A DNA stretch of 9,001 nucleotides from Gammaproteobacteria bacterium (GTDB lineage Bacteria; Pseudomonadota; Gammaproteobacteria; JAJDOJ01), in assembly GCA_027030565.1 (NCBI GenBank), contig JALVEU010000260.1:1-9001 (forward strand). The letters are read 5' to 3'. A model generated the notes under the pieces. The model saw nothing but the letters and a program-made list of their open reading frames with translations. It was not told the DNA's origin and did not search any database. A program made the translations under genes and the position numbers. Within the stretch, counting starts at the first letter, position 1. Every line of letters starts with the position of its first letter. Shown here piece after piece: positions 1 through 6,881 of the stretch.

Positions 1-868
1 CGGACGTCTCACAGCCCCGGATCGCACCTCGCAACGACTCTGCGTACGCAGCATGGCCACCCGGCAGATGCAGCGACACCGGGACATAGCGGAAACTGTC
101 GAAGGCATCCTGCCAGGAGCGGCACAAATTGTGCAGATAGGGCCCTTGGGCGCTGCAGGTGAACCAGACCAGACACACGGGCCGCTCGTGCGGCTGCGCC
201 GTGACGTGTTCCACCAGACTCTTGATGGCCGCGAAACCGGTGTCGAAGGCGATGAACAGCAATCCGTGGGTCGCCGCCTCGTCCACCACCCGAGTGCCGA
301 AAGGCCCCTCCAGGGCCAGGCTCCGGCCCACGTGGAGACCACTCAGAAAGGCATCCACCGTCACATCGGGCAACGGACTGCGGCGCAGGTGGAACTCCAG
401 CAGCCGAGCCTCGCAGGGACAGCTGGCGATGGAGAGCGCCGGCCCGTCCACGAATCGCACGTACTGTCCCGGATGAAACCGCATCCGCTGGGTGCGGGCG
501 GTGGCCACCCGGAACAAGACCAGGTCATCGCCCAACCACTCCACGTGACGCACCTTGACCGCATAGCGCCGGGGCTCGATCTGCCGGGGCACGCCGTCCG
601 GAAGCTCCAGGACCACGTCCGAGGCGGGGGTCACGGAGCACAGCAGCACGTAGCCCTCGGCTTGTTCCGCCCGCGAGAAGCTGTAGTCGGGCCGGCGCAG
701 GGCCTCCACGTCGCCGGCCACCAGCCGCGCCTTGCAGCGACCACAAGTGCCCGTGTTGCAACCATAGTCCAGCGCGATCCCCGAGCGAATCGCGGCATCC
801 AGGATCGACTCTCGTCCCTGGACCTCGAACGTTCGCCCCTCGCCGACGAACGAAACCCGGTGACCCAC
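1..868 (-). CDS. 2Fe-2S ferredoxin-type oxidoreductase (reductase component), 3' end outside the window
   Basis: The visible 289 residues have the order plant-type [2Fe-2S] ferredoxin domain (about 1-90), FAD-binding barrel (about 100-190) and NAD(P)-binding domain (from about 200). This is the build of CDP-6-deoxyhexulose reductase-like and phenol hydroxylase reductase-like proteins, which pass electrons from NAD(P)H through flavin to an iron-sulfur cluster. Cluster ligands are Cys37, Cys42, Cys45 (CNTGTCGRC) and Cys77. PGQYVRF (133-139) and DTGFAAIKSL (209-218) mark the flavin and nucleotide domains. The usual flavin-binding R-x-Y-S is replaced by P-A-L-S-I-A-S (143-149), so both the arginine and the tyrosine are missing. 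I use GTG at 868 because the next in-frame codon but one upstream is the minC stop; the ribosome site is weak, so reinitiation after minC is likely. The partner and substrate are unknown. Confidence 0.85.
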   Translation of the reverse strand, partial: MGHRVSFVGEGRTFEVQGRESILDAAIRSGIALDYGCNTGTCGRCKARLVAGDVEALRRPDYSFSRAEQAEGYVLLCSVTPASDVVLELPDGVPRQIEPRRYAVKVRHVEWLGDDLVLFRVATARTQRMRFHPGQYVRFVDGPALSIASCPCEARLLEFHLRRSPLPDVTVDAFLSGLHVGRSLALEGPFGTRVVDEAATHGLLFIAFDTGFAAIKSLVEHVTAQPHERPVCLVWFTCSAQGPYLHNLCRSWQDAFDSFRYVPVSLHLPGGHAAYAESLRGAIRGCETS

Positions 869-871
869 GAC

Positions 872-1654
872 TCAGCCCAGGGGTTCGATCCGCAAGCGCC
901 CCTCCTGCAGGAAAATCTGAGCCGGCTTGCGCAACCGCTCGCGTCCGATGCGCTCGTTGACCACGTACCGTCCGGCCACAGCGACCAACTCCGGGTCTAG
1001 GGACTGGCAAAAGATGCGCGCCTCGGTGTCGCCGCGCACACCGGCCAGCGCCCGCCCTCGCAGGTTGCCGTACACGTGCACGTGCCCGTCGGCCATGACC
1101 TCGGCACCAGAACCCACCTGCGCCAGCACCACCACGTCTCCGCCCCGGGCATAGATCCGCTGACCGGAGCGCACCGGGCGTGTGACCACCAGCGTGCGGG
1201 CCGCGTGTGCCGCCTGACCCTTGGCCGGCGGAGCGGGAGCCGGCTGAGGGCGCGTCCGGGCCGGGGCTGAAGGTTTGCGCACGGGTTCCGAAGCGGGCTC
1301 GAACGACGGAGCACGTTCAGCCTCGGGGAGCAGCGCCAGATCCATGGACTGAGCGGCCTGAGCCTGCTTGGGCGAGCCGCCGCGCACGGCCACGGGCACC
1401 ATGCCGAACCCGCGCAACAGGCCGAGCAACAGCGGGAGTTCATCCAGAGCATCTGCCGGATCCAGAGCGCCCAAGTCCAAGACCACCGGGGTGTTGCGGA
1501 AGAAGTCCGGAGCCTGAGCCACCCGGGACTCCAGCCCCGGGCTCAGCGCCTCCACCGAAGCGGTGAACAAACGCAGGACCGGCAGCGAAAAGCTCCCGGC
1601 GCGAATCTCGAAGGCCGCCTCCTGACCGGACCGGCTGGGACTGTTCGCGGACAT
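872..1654 (-). CDS. minC: Septum site-determining protein MinC
   Basis: MinC is the FtsZ-polymerisation inhibitor that, held at the membrane by MinD, keeps the division ring away from the poles. The 260-residue product shows an N-terminal inhibitory domain (about 1-105), a proline/alanine-rich linker (about 110-150) and a C-terminal beta-helix (about 155-260). The C-terminal half contains the MinD-contacting RSGQ motif (162-165) followed by RIYA, then ADGHVHVYGNLRGRA and ARIFCQSL, all very close to the enterobacterial protein. I choose ATG at 1654 because GGAG lies five bases before it; a GTG at 1660 would add two residues. A perfect -10 hexamer lies 32 bases upstream of the start. The next gene is an oxidoreductase in the same frame, not minD, so minD and minE must be elsewhere, beyond the left edge, or absent. 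Confidence 0.95.
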   Translation of the reverse strand: MSANSPSRSGQEAAFEIRAGSFSLPVLRLFTASVEALSPGLESRVAQAPDFFRNTPVVLDLGALDPADALDELPLLLGLLRGFGMVPVAVRGGSPKQAQAAQSMDLALLPEAERAPSFEPASEPVRKPSAPARTRPQPAPAPPAKGQAAHAARTLVVTRPVRSGQRIYARGGDVVVLAQVGSGAEVMADGHVHVYGNLRGRALAGVRGDTEARIFCQSLDPELVAVAGRYVVNERIGRERLRKPAQIFLQEGRLRIEPLG

Positions 1655-1685
1655 ACGCACTCCGAATGGCTCAAGCGGTCACCGA

Positions 1686-1691
1686 ATTATA
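1686..1691 (-). promoter_or_regulatory. Candidate sigma-70 -10 element for minC
   Basis: The minus strand reads TATAAT here, a perfect consensus in a GC-rich background. Transcription would start near 1679 and leave about 25 untranslated bases before the minC ATG. No convincing -35 hexamer is seen at 16-18 bases (the best sequence nearby is TTCACA, at 13 bases), so an activator or a weak -35 is possible. It suggests minC can be transcribed separately from the thioesterase gene upstream. Confidence 0.5.
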
Positions 1692-1735
1692 CCCGTCGCA
1701 GGCTTGTGAACGGATGGACGCCTGCGCAGCGTGGG

Positions 1736-2191
1736 CTATGGGCCGGTACTTTGTACGCCGGAGAACTCGACTACTGCCAGCGTCACCCGCGAGATGCACA
1801 CCAGACGCCCGGACTCGTCCTCGATGCGCACCTCCCACACCTGGACGCGCCGACCCAAGTGCAAGGGTGTCGCGCGGCCGGTGACGTGCCCCTTCCGTGC
1901 CGGACGCAGATGATTGGCGTTGACCTCCAGTCCCAGGCAGCTGTAACCCTCCGGCACGCACAGCGCACCGCCCACACTGGCGAGGGTCTCGGCCAGCAGG
2001 ACGGAGGCACCGCCATGGAGCAGACCGTAGGGCTGCACCGTGCGCCGATCCACGGGCATCCGGGCACGGAGCTCTCGGTCACCGACGGCCGTGAACTCGA
2101 TGCCCAGGGCTTCCAGTGCGGTGCCGCGGGTCAGGGCCTGCAGCTGGGCGACCGTGGCAGGCTGCGCCCAGATCCGAGCCGCCGTCTTCAC
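1736..2191 (-). CDS. Hotdog-fold thioesterase, PaaI/EntH-like
   Basis: The 151-residue product is a compact single-domain hotdog thioesterase of the PaaI / EntH (YbdB) / MenI type, which hydrolyses acyl- or aroyl-CoA or carrier-protein thioesters in the cytoplasm. The catalytic signature is QPYGLLHGG (53-61) followed by Glu68 on the central helix, matching the Gln/His/Glu set of EntH-type enzymes. The conserved EVNANHLRPAR (89-99) on the following strand lines the CoA site. The start is GTG at 2191, whose last two bases are shared with the TGA of the peptidase gene (GTGA overlap), so translation is probably coupled. Its length is normal for the family. The substrate cannot be read from sequence. 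The gene ends 81 bases before minC begins. Confidence 0.9.
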   Translation of the reverse strand: MKTAARIWAQPATVAQLQALTRGTALEALGIEFTAVGDRELRARMPVDRRTVQPYGLLHGGASVLLAETLASVGGALCVPEGYSCLGLEVNANHLRPARKGHVTGRATPLHLGRRVQVWEVRIEDESGRLVCISRVTLAVVEFSGVQSTGP

Positions 2192-4329
2192 CGGTCTGCC
2201 ACCGCAGCTGGACAGGCTCGGTCTGCGGGGGCGTCGGGCCGGGCCTCGACGGGCGGCCGCGCCTTGGCGAGTGCCAGCAGGGGCCGGCGTGCCGGCAGCG
2301 GCGCGGCTCGCGCACCTTCGCGCAACGCCCGGGACAGGCTGGAGGACGCGATGGGCCACTGCGCCTTGAGCACGTTCCGGGCCGAGTCCCCTTCGAAGGC
2401 CACGATCCCGTAGCGCCCGTAATGGGGCAGCTTGCGGGCCAGGGCTGGGAGCGCTTCGGGCTGCACCACCTGCAACAGTGCCACGGCGGTCGCCCCGTGG
2501 CGTGCCGCGGCCGCCACGGCCAGCGACTGCGCAGACAAGTTCTGCTCGCCCAGTCTCTGTGCCACCCGCGCAGCCAGCCCGGGCGCCCAGGTGCTGCGCA
2601 GGCGGTTCTCCCGGCCGAGGATCCACAGGGCCACACCCGGCGGGGGCTGCAGCGCCTCGTCGTCCCAGTGCAACGTCATCTGCGGATAGCGCTGCAGCCA
2701 CTGGGCGGCCAGGGCCTCCCAGGCCGCGCGCCGCGCCGCTGGTGCCCGGCGCGGCAGCACCACCCAGATCCGCTCGGCACCCCACACGGCACCCAGGCTG
2801 GGCGGACGCTCCTCAGGATCCAAGCGCCGGAACACGTCAAATGCCGGATCCACCCGAACGTGGACCGGCTCGTGCGCAAAGCGCAGGGTAACGGCGGTTT
2901 CCCGACCCGAGAGCCGCACCACATGCATGCGCGCCCGTGGTTCCCCCTGTAGGCTCACCGCCAGCGGGACCTCGAGCCGATAAGCCGGGCCCGGCTGAAC
3001 CTGTCCCAGCCGCAGTCGCAGCTCCCATCGCCCACCCTCGCGCGAGACCTGCGGCGCATCGACGATCTGGAGCCGGGGGGCACCCGGCCGATCCACCCAC
3101 TGCTCGAAGAACCTGCGCAGATCGGTGCCGCTGGCCACCTCCATCACCGCGCGCAGGTCTCCGAATCCCGCGCGGCGCCCCCGGTAGTCCGACCAGAATC
3201 GGCGCACCCCTTTCAAGAAACGCTGGTCGCCCAAGCGCCGGCGGAGCATGTGAAACACCATCATGCCCTTGTGGTAACCCACCGCGTGGCTGAGTTCGTC
3301 ATGACGCGAGCGGAATTGGGCCAGCGGCAAGTCCCGATGCGTCTGCACGTAGTCGGCGTATTTCTGCAGAGCGGCGTGCCGGAACGCCGCGCCGCGACCC
3401 TTGGCCTCCTCCTGGGCGTAATCGGCGAAATAGGTGGTCAACCCCTCACTCCAGTTCCCCGAATCCCAGTCCACGAAGACCCCGTTGCCCCACCAGTTGT
3501 GCACGATCTCGTGGACGAAGGCGCTATCCAGGATGAACGGCAGACGCAGGACCCGCGAGCCCATGAGGGTGAACGACGGCAAGCCGTAGCCGGTCTGGCG
3601 ATCGTTTTCCACCAGGGCGAACTTGGCGTAGGGATAGGGCGCGATGAGCCGCGAATACAGGTCCAGAGCGCCACCGGCCGTGCCCAGATACCGCTGGGCC
3701 AGCGAGGCGTCGGGCTCCAGCAGATAGGCCAGGCGCAGGGGGACACCACTGCCTTCGCGGTAACGCAGGAACCGCCCCCACACCAGGTCGATGCCCTCCA
3801 GTGGGCGATCCTCACACCAACCGTTCTCACCCAGCGGCATCCCCTCGCTGACCACCACCCAGCCAGCGGGAGCCTCTACGGCCATGCGGAAGCGCACCCT
3901 TGAGTCGGGGATCGTGGGAACCCAGGCGTCCCCGGCAGAGAACCACCCCACCTGGCCCTCGGGGGCCTCGAACGCCCCACGGTAGCCGATGGTGACCCCC
4001 TCCCGACCTTGGGGCCAGGTGTAGCGCCACTCCTGTACACCGCGTTCGGCGCTGCCCACGGGCTCGGCCGGATGGCCGTCGACGCGCGGCGTCCAACCGG
4101 CGCGCAGGACAAAGCGCAGCTCGCCGCGGGGGCGCAGTTCGACTGGGACCCGAAGGTGGTCGCTCACCTCCAGGGTGCCGGCCGCCGGGTCCAGCCGCAG
4201 CTCCAGGCCGTGCCATACAACCGGCGGTTCCACGGCCACCGCCAGTCCGACCATGCATAGCCCCGCGAGGAGCACTGGGGTAGCATGGGCACCCCTGCAA
4301 CCGCCGCCATTCCTGGAGAGATGCCGCAC
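2188..4329 (-). CDS. M1-like zinc metallopeptidase with altered exopeptidase motif, exported
   Basis: The 713-residue product starts with a hydrophobic segment (about 18-32, ending AVA before VEPP) that looks like a cleavable signal peptide, so it probably acts in the periplasm. A beta-sandwich N-terminal domain of M1 type (about 35-190) precedes a gluzincin core. This has His273-Glu-Ile-Val-His277 and Glu295 as zinc ligands with the catalytic glutamate, and Tyr352 (VGYHKG) as transition-state tyrosine. Two departures from classic M1 enzymes are visible. The GxMEN amine-binding motif is replaced by GYGLPS (247-252), and 17 rather than 18 residues separate the second His from the third ligand. 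A C-terminal region (about 480-690) carries KLPHYGRYGIVAFEGDSAR, which I do not recognise from named M1 members. Start: GTG at 4329, preceded by AAGGGGAG at six bases. It overlaps the thioesterase downstream and the divergent ChaN gene upstream. True substrates are unknown. Confidence 0.85.
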   Translation of the reverse strand: MRHLSRNGGGCRGAHATPVLLAGLCMVGLAVAVEPPVVWHGLELRLDPAAGTLEVSDHLRVPVELRPRGELRFVLRAGWTPRVDGHPAEPVGSAERGVQEWRYTWPQGREGVTIGYRGAFEAPEGQVGWFSAGDAWVPTIPDSRVRFRMAVEAPAGWVVVSEGMPLGENGWCEDRPLEGIDLVWGRFLRYREGSGVPLRLAYLLEPDASLAQRYLGTAGGALDLYSRLIAPYPYAKFALVENDRQTGYGLPSFTLMGSRVLRLPFILDSAFVHEIVHNWWGNGVFVDWDSGNWSEGLTTYFADYAQEEAKGRGAAFRHAALQKYADYVQTHRDLPLAQFRSRHDELSHAVGYHKGMMVFHMLRRRLGDQRFLKGVRRFWSDYRGRRAGFGDLRAVMEVASGTDLRRFFEQWVDRPGAPRLQIVDAPQVSREGGRWELRLRLGQVQPGPAYRLEVPLAVSLQGEPRARMHVVRLSGRETAVTLRFAHEPVHVRVDPAFDVFRRLDPEERPPSLGAVWGAERIWVVLPRRAPAARRAAWEALAAQWLQRYPQMTLHWDDEALQPPPGVALWILGRENRLRSTWAPGLAARVAQRLGEQNLSAQSLAVAAAARHGATAVALLQVVQPEALPALARKLPHYGRYGIVAFEGDSARNVLKAQWPIASSSLSRALREGARAAPLPARRPLLALAKARPPVEARPDAPADRACPAAVADR

Positions 4330-5505
4330 GCCGCGCTCCCCTTGTGGATGTTCCTGCCACCGATGCTACTGCTGCTCGGCGGCTGTGTCTCTCATCCCGT
4401 GGCTCCCACCCGCATGCAATCGCCCGAAGCGGAGATAGCGGATTCACCGGTGGTCGACACCCAAACCTTGTTGGATATACCCACGCTGGTGAGCCGGATC
4501 GCCGACCGCCGAGTGATCTACGTGGGCGAGACCCACGACCGCTATGCCCATCACCTGGTCCAGCTCGAGATCATCCGCCGCCTGCACGCTCGCGGCAGAC
4601 CGCTCGCCGTTGCCATGGAGTTCTTCCAACAACCATACCAGGAAGCACTCGACCAGTGGGTGGCCGGGGCGATCGGCGAAGCCGAGATGCTGCGCCGTAC
4701 CGAATACTTCACGCGGTGGCGTTTCGACTATCGCCTGTACCGCCCCATTCTGCGCTTCGCGCGGGACCATGGCATTCCCCTGGTGGCGCTCAACGTTCCA
4801 CGCGAGGTCACCCAGGCGGTGAGCCGCAAAGGCTTCGCCGGTCTGGAGGCGGCGCAACGCCGCTGGCTCCCGGAGCATATGGACACCGCCGACACACGCT
4901 ATCGCGAACGCCTGGAGGAGGTCTTCTCGCGCCACCCCCCCAAGACCCGGGAACGCGCCTTCCAGCACTTCTACGAGGCCCAGCTTCTCTGGGACGAAGG
5001 CATGGCCCAACGGCTCGCCGCCTACCTCAAGGCACACCCGGAGCGACAAGTGATCGTGCTGACCGGCGCCGGTCACGTGGCCTTCCGGCGCGGCATACCC
5101 AACCGCCTTCAACGGCGCATCCGCGTACCCGACGCCGTGGTCTTGCTGGGCGCCGAGGCCCTGGTGGCCCCGGAGGTCGGCGACTACGTGGTGGCACCAA
5201 CACCCCGAGAGCTGCCGCCGCGCGGCCTGCTGGGAATCTTCATGAAGGATACGCCCAAGGGCGTCGTCGTGGAGGACTTCTCACCCAAGAGCGCGGCGCA
5301 AGTGGCCGGTCTGCGCAAGGGGGATCGAATCCTCACCGTCGACGGGCGAACAGTGCGGGACAGCATTGACCTGCGCCTGGCACTCTTGGACGCCAGGCCG
5401 GGACAACAGGTGGAGCTTGAGGTCGAGCGCGGGCGCGGAGCCCACACCGAGCGCCGGCGCTATACCGTGACCCTCGGGGCCCCGCCCCGGGCCGAGCACC
5501 GGTGA
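4321..5505 (+). CDS. ChaN-family (haem/iron-associated) lipoprotein with C-terminal PDZ domain
   Basis: From ATG 4321 the product has 394 residues. A hydrophobic stretch ends in the lipobox LLLLGGC with the lipidated Cys at 22, so this is probably a membrane-anchored lipoprotein. The ChaN-like domain (about 50-290) shows GETHD (69-73), AMEFFQ (98-103), ALNVPRE and TGAGHVAF (248-255), the histidine and acidic motifs of this family; some members bind haem. A PDZ domain follows (about 300-390: GLLGIFM, then SAAQVAGLRKGDRILTVDG), giving peptide-binding ability. The start is uncertain. ATG 4285 adds 12 residues and has GAGGAG 12 bases upstream; ATG 4321 gives a signal of more normal length but GGAGAG abuts it; ATG 4348 is also possible. 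All of these lie in or beside the start of the divergent peptidase gene. A shared role with that exported peptidase is inference. Confidence 0.85.
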   Translation: MPHAALPLWMFLPPMLLLLGGCVSHPVAPTRMQSPEAEIADSPVVDTQTLLDIPTLVSRIADRRVIYVGETHDRYAHHLVQLEIIRRLHARGRPLAVAMEFFQQPYQEALDQWVAGAIGEAEMLRRTEYFTRWRFDYRLYRPILRFARDHGIPLVALNVPREVTQAVSRKGFAGLEAAQRRWLPEHMDTADTRYRERLEEVFSRHPPKTRERAFQHFYEAQLLWDEGMAQRLAAYLKAHPERQVIVLTGAGHVAFRRGIPNRLQRRIRVPDAVVLLGAEALVAPEVGDYVVAPTPRELPPRGLLGIFMKDTPKGVVVEDFSPKSAAQVAGLRKGDRILTVDGRTVRDSIDLRLALLDARPGQQVELEVERGRGAHTERRRYTVTLGAPPRAEHR

Positions 5506-5534
5506 ATGCCGGCCGCGGAGCGGGACGGGTGCTC
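5494..5534. repeat. Inverted repeat spanning the convergent gene ends
   Basis: GAGCACC at 5494-5500 is matched by its reverse complement GGTGCTC at 5528-5534, with a GC-rich 27-base interval. The repeat brackets the stop of the ChaN gene and touches the stop of the 72-residue gene on the other strand, so it could act as a shared RNA-end structure in both directions. The arms are only seven bases and no run of T follows on either strand, so it is not a classical intrinsic terminator. Confidence 0.3.
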
Positions 5535-5751
5535 AGTGGGCCTCGGGGACGTAGAACCGATTGGCCAAATCGTCGCGCTTGTGCTCGGCCCAACAGGTGA
5601 TGGCGGGATCCTGGGCCTCGAGTTGTTCGGCCTTCTTCTTGGCCTCGGCGTAGGTCAGCACCTCGTCTTCGTGGCGCCAGGTCTCGAAGGCATACTTTTT
5701 CTTGCAGGCGACGATGAAACCGGGCTCGTCCGGACGATGTACGAAGCTCAT
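5533..5751 (-). CDS. Small conserved-looking protein of unknown function (72 aa)
   Basis: The gene encodes 72 residues and starts at ATG 5751 with a strong ribosome site (AGGAGGA, about six bases upstream). A plausible promoter sits in the short intergenic stretch. The product is hydrophilic and charged, with two cysteines (Cys16 and Cys53), an aromatic-rich N-terminal half (FIVAC, YAFETW) and a helical lysine/alanine/glutamate segment (YAEAKKKAEQLEAQ, 34-47). There is no signal peptide or membrane segment. I cannot name the family. The strong start site, the dedicated promoter and clean fit between its neighbours argue that it is real rather than a chance frame. It converges on the ChaN gene (27 bases apart) and is divergent from the nitrilase gene. 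Confidence 0.75.
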   Translation of the reverse strand: MSFVHRPDEPGFIVACKKKYAFETWRHEDEVLTYAEAKKKAEQLEAQDPAITCWAEHKRDDLANRFYVPEAH

Positions 5752-5790
5752 GTGTGTCCTCCTCTTGCGATGACCATGGGAACATGCGCA

Positions 5791-5818
5791 ATGATAGTGT
5801 CTCGCCTTCAGGATCCAA
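5791..5818 (-). promoter_or_regulatory. Candidate sigma-70 promoter for the 72-aa gene
   Basis: On the minus strand TTGGAT (5818-5813) and TATCAT (5796-5791) are separated by 16 bases. The -10 matches consensus at five of six positions and the -35 keeps the TTG. The start of transcription would fall near 5784, giving about 33 untranslated bases before ATG 5751. No equally good promoter was found on the plus strand for the nitrilase gene. Confidence 0.45.
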
Positions 5819-5825
5819 CCCCACC

Positions 5826-6815
5826 ATGACTGCGTATTACGCCGCCGCCTGTCAGACCGACTTCCCGGCCGCCGAGGACCGCACGGCGATCCCCGAGCGG
5901 GTGAATCGCATGTGCGAAGTGGCGCTGCAGACCATCGTGGGTTACGAGCCTTTCTTCGACGTGCGGTTGCTGGTCTTCCCGGAGTTCGCCCACACCCCAC
6001 CGGTTTACGACACCGTGGACAAGCTGCGCCGCAGGCTGGCCGTGCCCGTGCCCAACGAGCATACCGACCGCTATGCGCAGCTCTGTCGCGAGTACGGCGT
6101 ATTCATCCAGACCGGCAGCTTCCTGGAGGCCCCACCCGAATATCCGGACGTCGTGTTCAACACCACCTGCCTCATAGGGCCCCAGGGCGTGCTCAGTCGC
6201 TACCGCAAGGTCAACCCCTGGATCCCCTGGGAGATTCATGCCAGTCCCCACGATATTCCGGACTATCCCGACGACCCGTTCCCGGTGGTGGACACCGAGA
6301 TCGGGCGCCTGGGCGCGGCCATCTGCTACGACTGGCTGTTCCCCGAGACCATCCGCGAGCTGGCCATGCGGGGCGCCGAAGTGCTGATCCGCGTCTCGGC
6401 GTACATGGACCCGTGGGGTGCCACCGCGCCCATGGACTGGTGGACCTTGGTCAACCGCACCCGCGCGCTGGAGAACACGGCGTACGTGGTGGCGGCCAAC
6501 CAGGGCGCCACCATGAGCCACTTCCCACCCTTCTCGTGGCCCGGGGGTAGTATGGTGGTGGATCCGGACGGACGCATCCTCGCCCAGGCCGACCCCGGGC
6601 CGGGTGAGAAGGTGGTGGTGGCGCCCATCGACCTCGATGCCTTGCGCAGCTTGCGGGAACGTCGCATGGGACACGACATGCGGGGGCACCTGCGTACCGA
6701 GATCCACGGCTATCTCCGGCACGCCCGGCTCCCACCGGCCGAGTCGCACCCCATCTCCATGAACGCGCTGCGCGAGCGCATCCGCAGCAGCCAGCGCCGC
6801 AAACCCCCGAACTGA
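5826..6815 (+). CDS. Carbon-nitrogen hydrolase, nitrilase superfamily
   Basis: The 329-residue product has the nitrilase-superfamily alpha-beta-beta-alpha fold signature and the full catalytic triad: Glu53 in VFPEFAH, Lys128 in SRYRKVNPW, and Cys167 in AAICYDWLFPE. Length and spacing are typical for a single-domain amidase or nitrilase. These enzymes split amides, carbamoyl groups or nitriles through a cysteine thioester intermediate. The C-terminal 60 residues are basic and probably form the extended tail used for subunit contacts. I cannot tell amidase from nitrilase or name the substrate. I use ATG 5826, where MTAYYAAACQTD gives the usual first beta strand; an in-frame ATG at 5754 would add 24 polar residues and overlap the promoter of the divergent gene. 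The gene appears to be transcribed alone. Confidence 0.88.
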   Translation: MTAYYAAACQTDFPAAEDRTAIPERVNRMCEVALQTIVGYEPFFDVRLLVFPEFAHTPPVYDTVDKLRRRLAVPVPNEHTDRYAQLCREYGVFIQTGSFLEAPPEYPDVVFNTTCLIGPQGVLSRYRKVNPWIPWEIHASPHDIPDYPDDPFPVVDTEIGRLGAAICYDWLFPETIRELAMRGAEVLIRVSAYMDPWGATAPMDWWTLVNRTRALENTAYVVAANQGATMSHFPPFSWPGGSMVVDPDGRILAQADPGPGEKVVVAPIDLDALRSLRERRMGHDMRGHLRTEIHGYLRHARLPPAESHPISMNALRERIRSSQRRKPPN

Positions 6816-6848
6816 AGGGGGCATCACGAACCAGCCGATCCGCATCCC

Positions 6849-6854
6849 TATAAT
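6849..6854 (+). promoter_or_regulatory. Candidate -10 element for the 113-aa gene
   Basis: The plus strand reads TATAAT, a perfect -10 hexamer, 28 bases before the GTG start at 6882. Transcription would begin near 6861. The sequence 16-18 bases upstream (around 6825-6832) has no good -35 match. Confidence 0.5.
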
Positions 6855-6881
6855 CTTCTGTTCATTCGTGCAGGAGCCGCC

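Noticed and set aside
53..1000. A 315-codon plus-strand open frame opposite the reductase and minC
   Set aside because: The minus strand encodes recognisable ferredoxin and MinC domains over the same bases; this frame is open because of GC bias and shows no domain or ribosome site.
1718..1732. Small hairpin ACGC...GCGT between the thioesterase and minC as a terminator
   Set aside because: The arms are four bases with a near-palindromic loop and no T tract; it is too weak to call in GC-rich DNA.
2116..2952. A 278-codon plus-strand open frame opposite the peptidase
   Set aside because: It is the mirror of the M1-like coding sequence, with a low-complexity product rich in Arg, Gly, Pro and Gln and no family signature.
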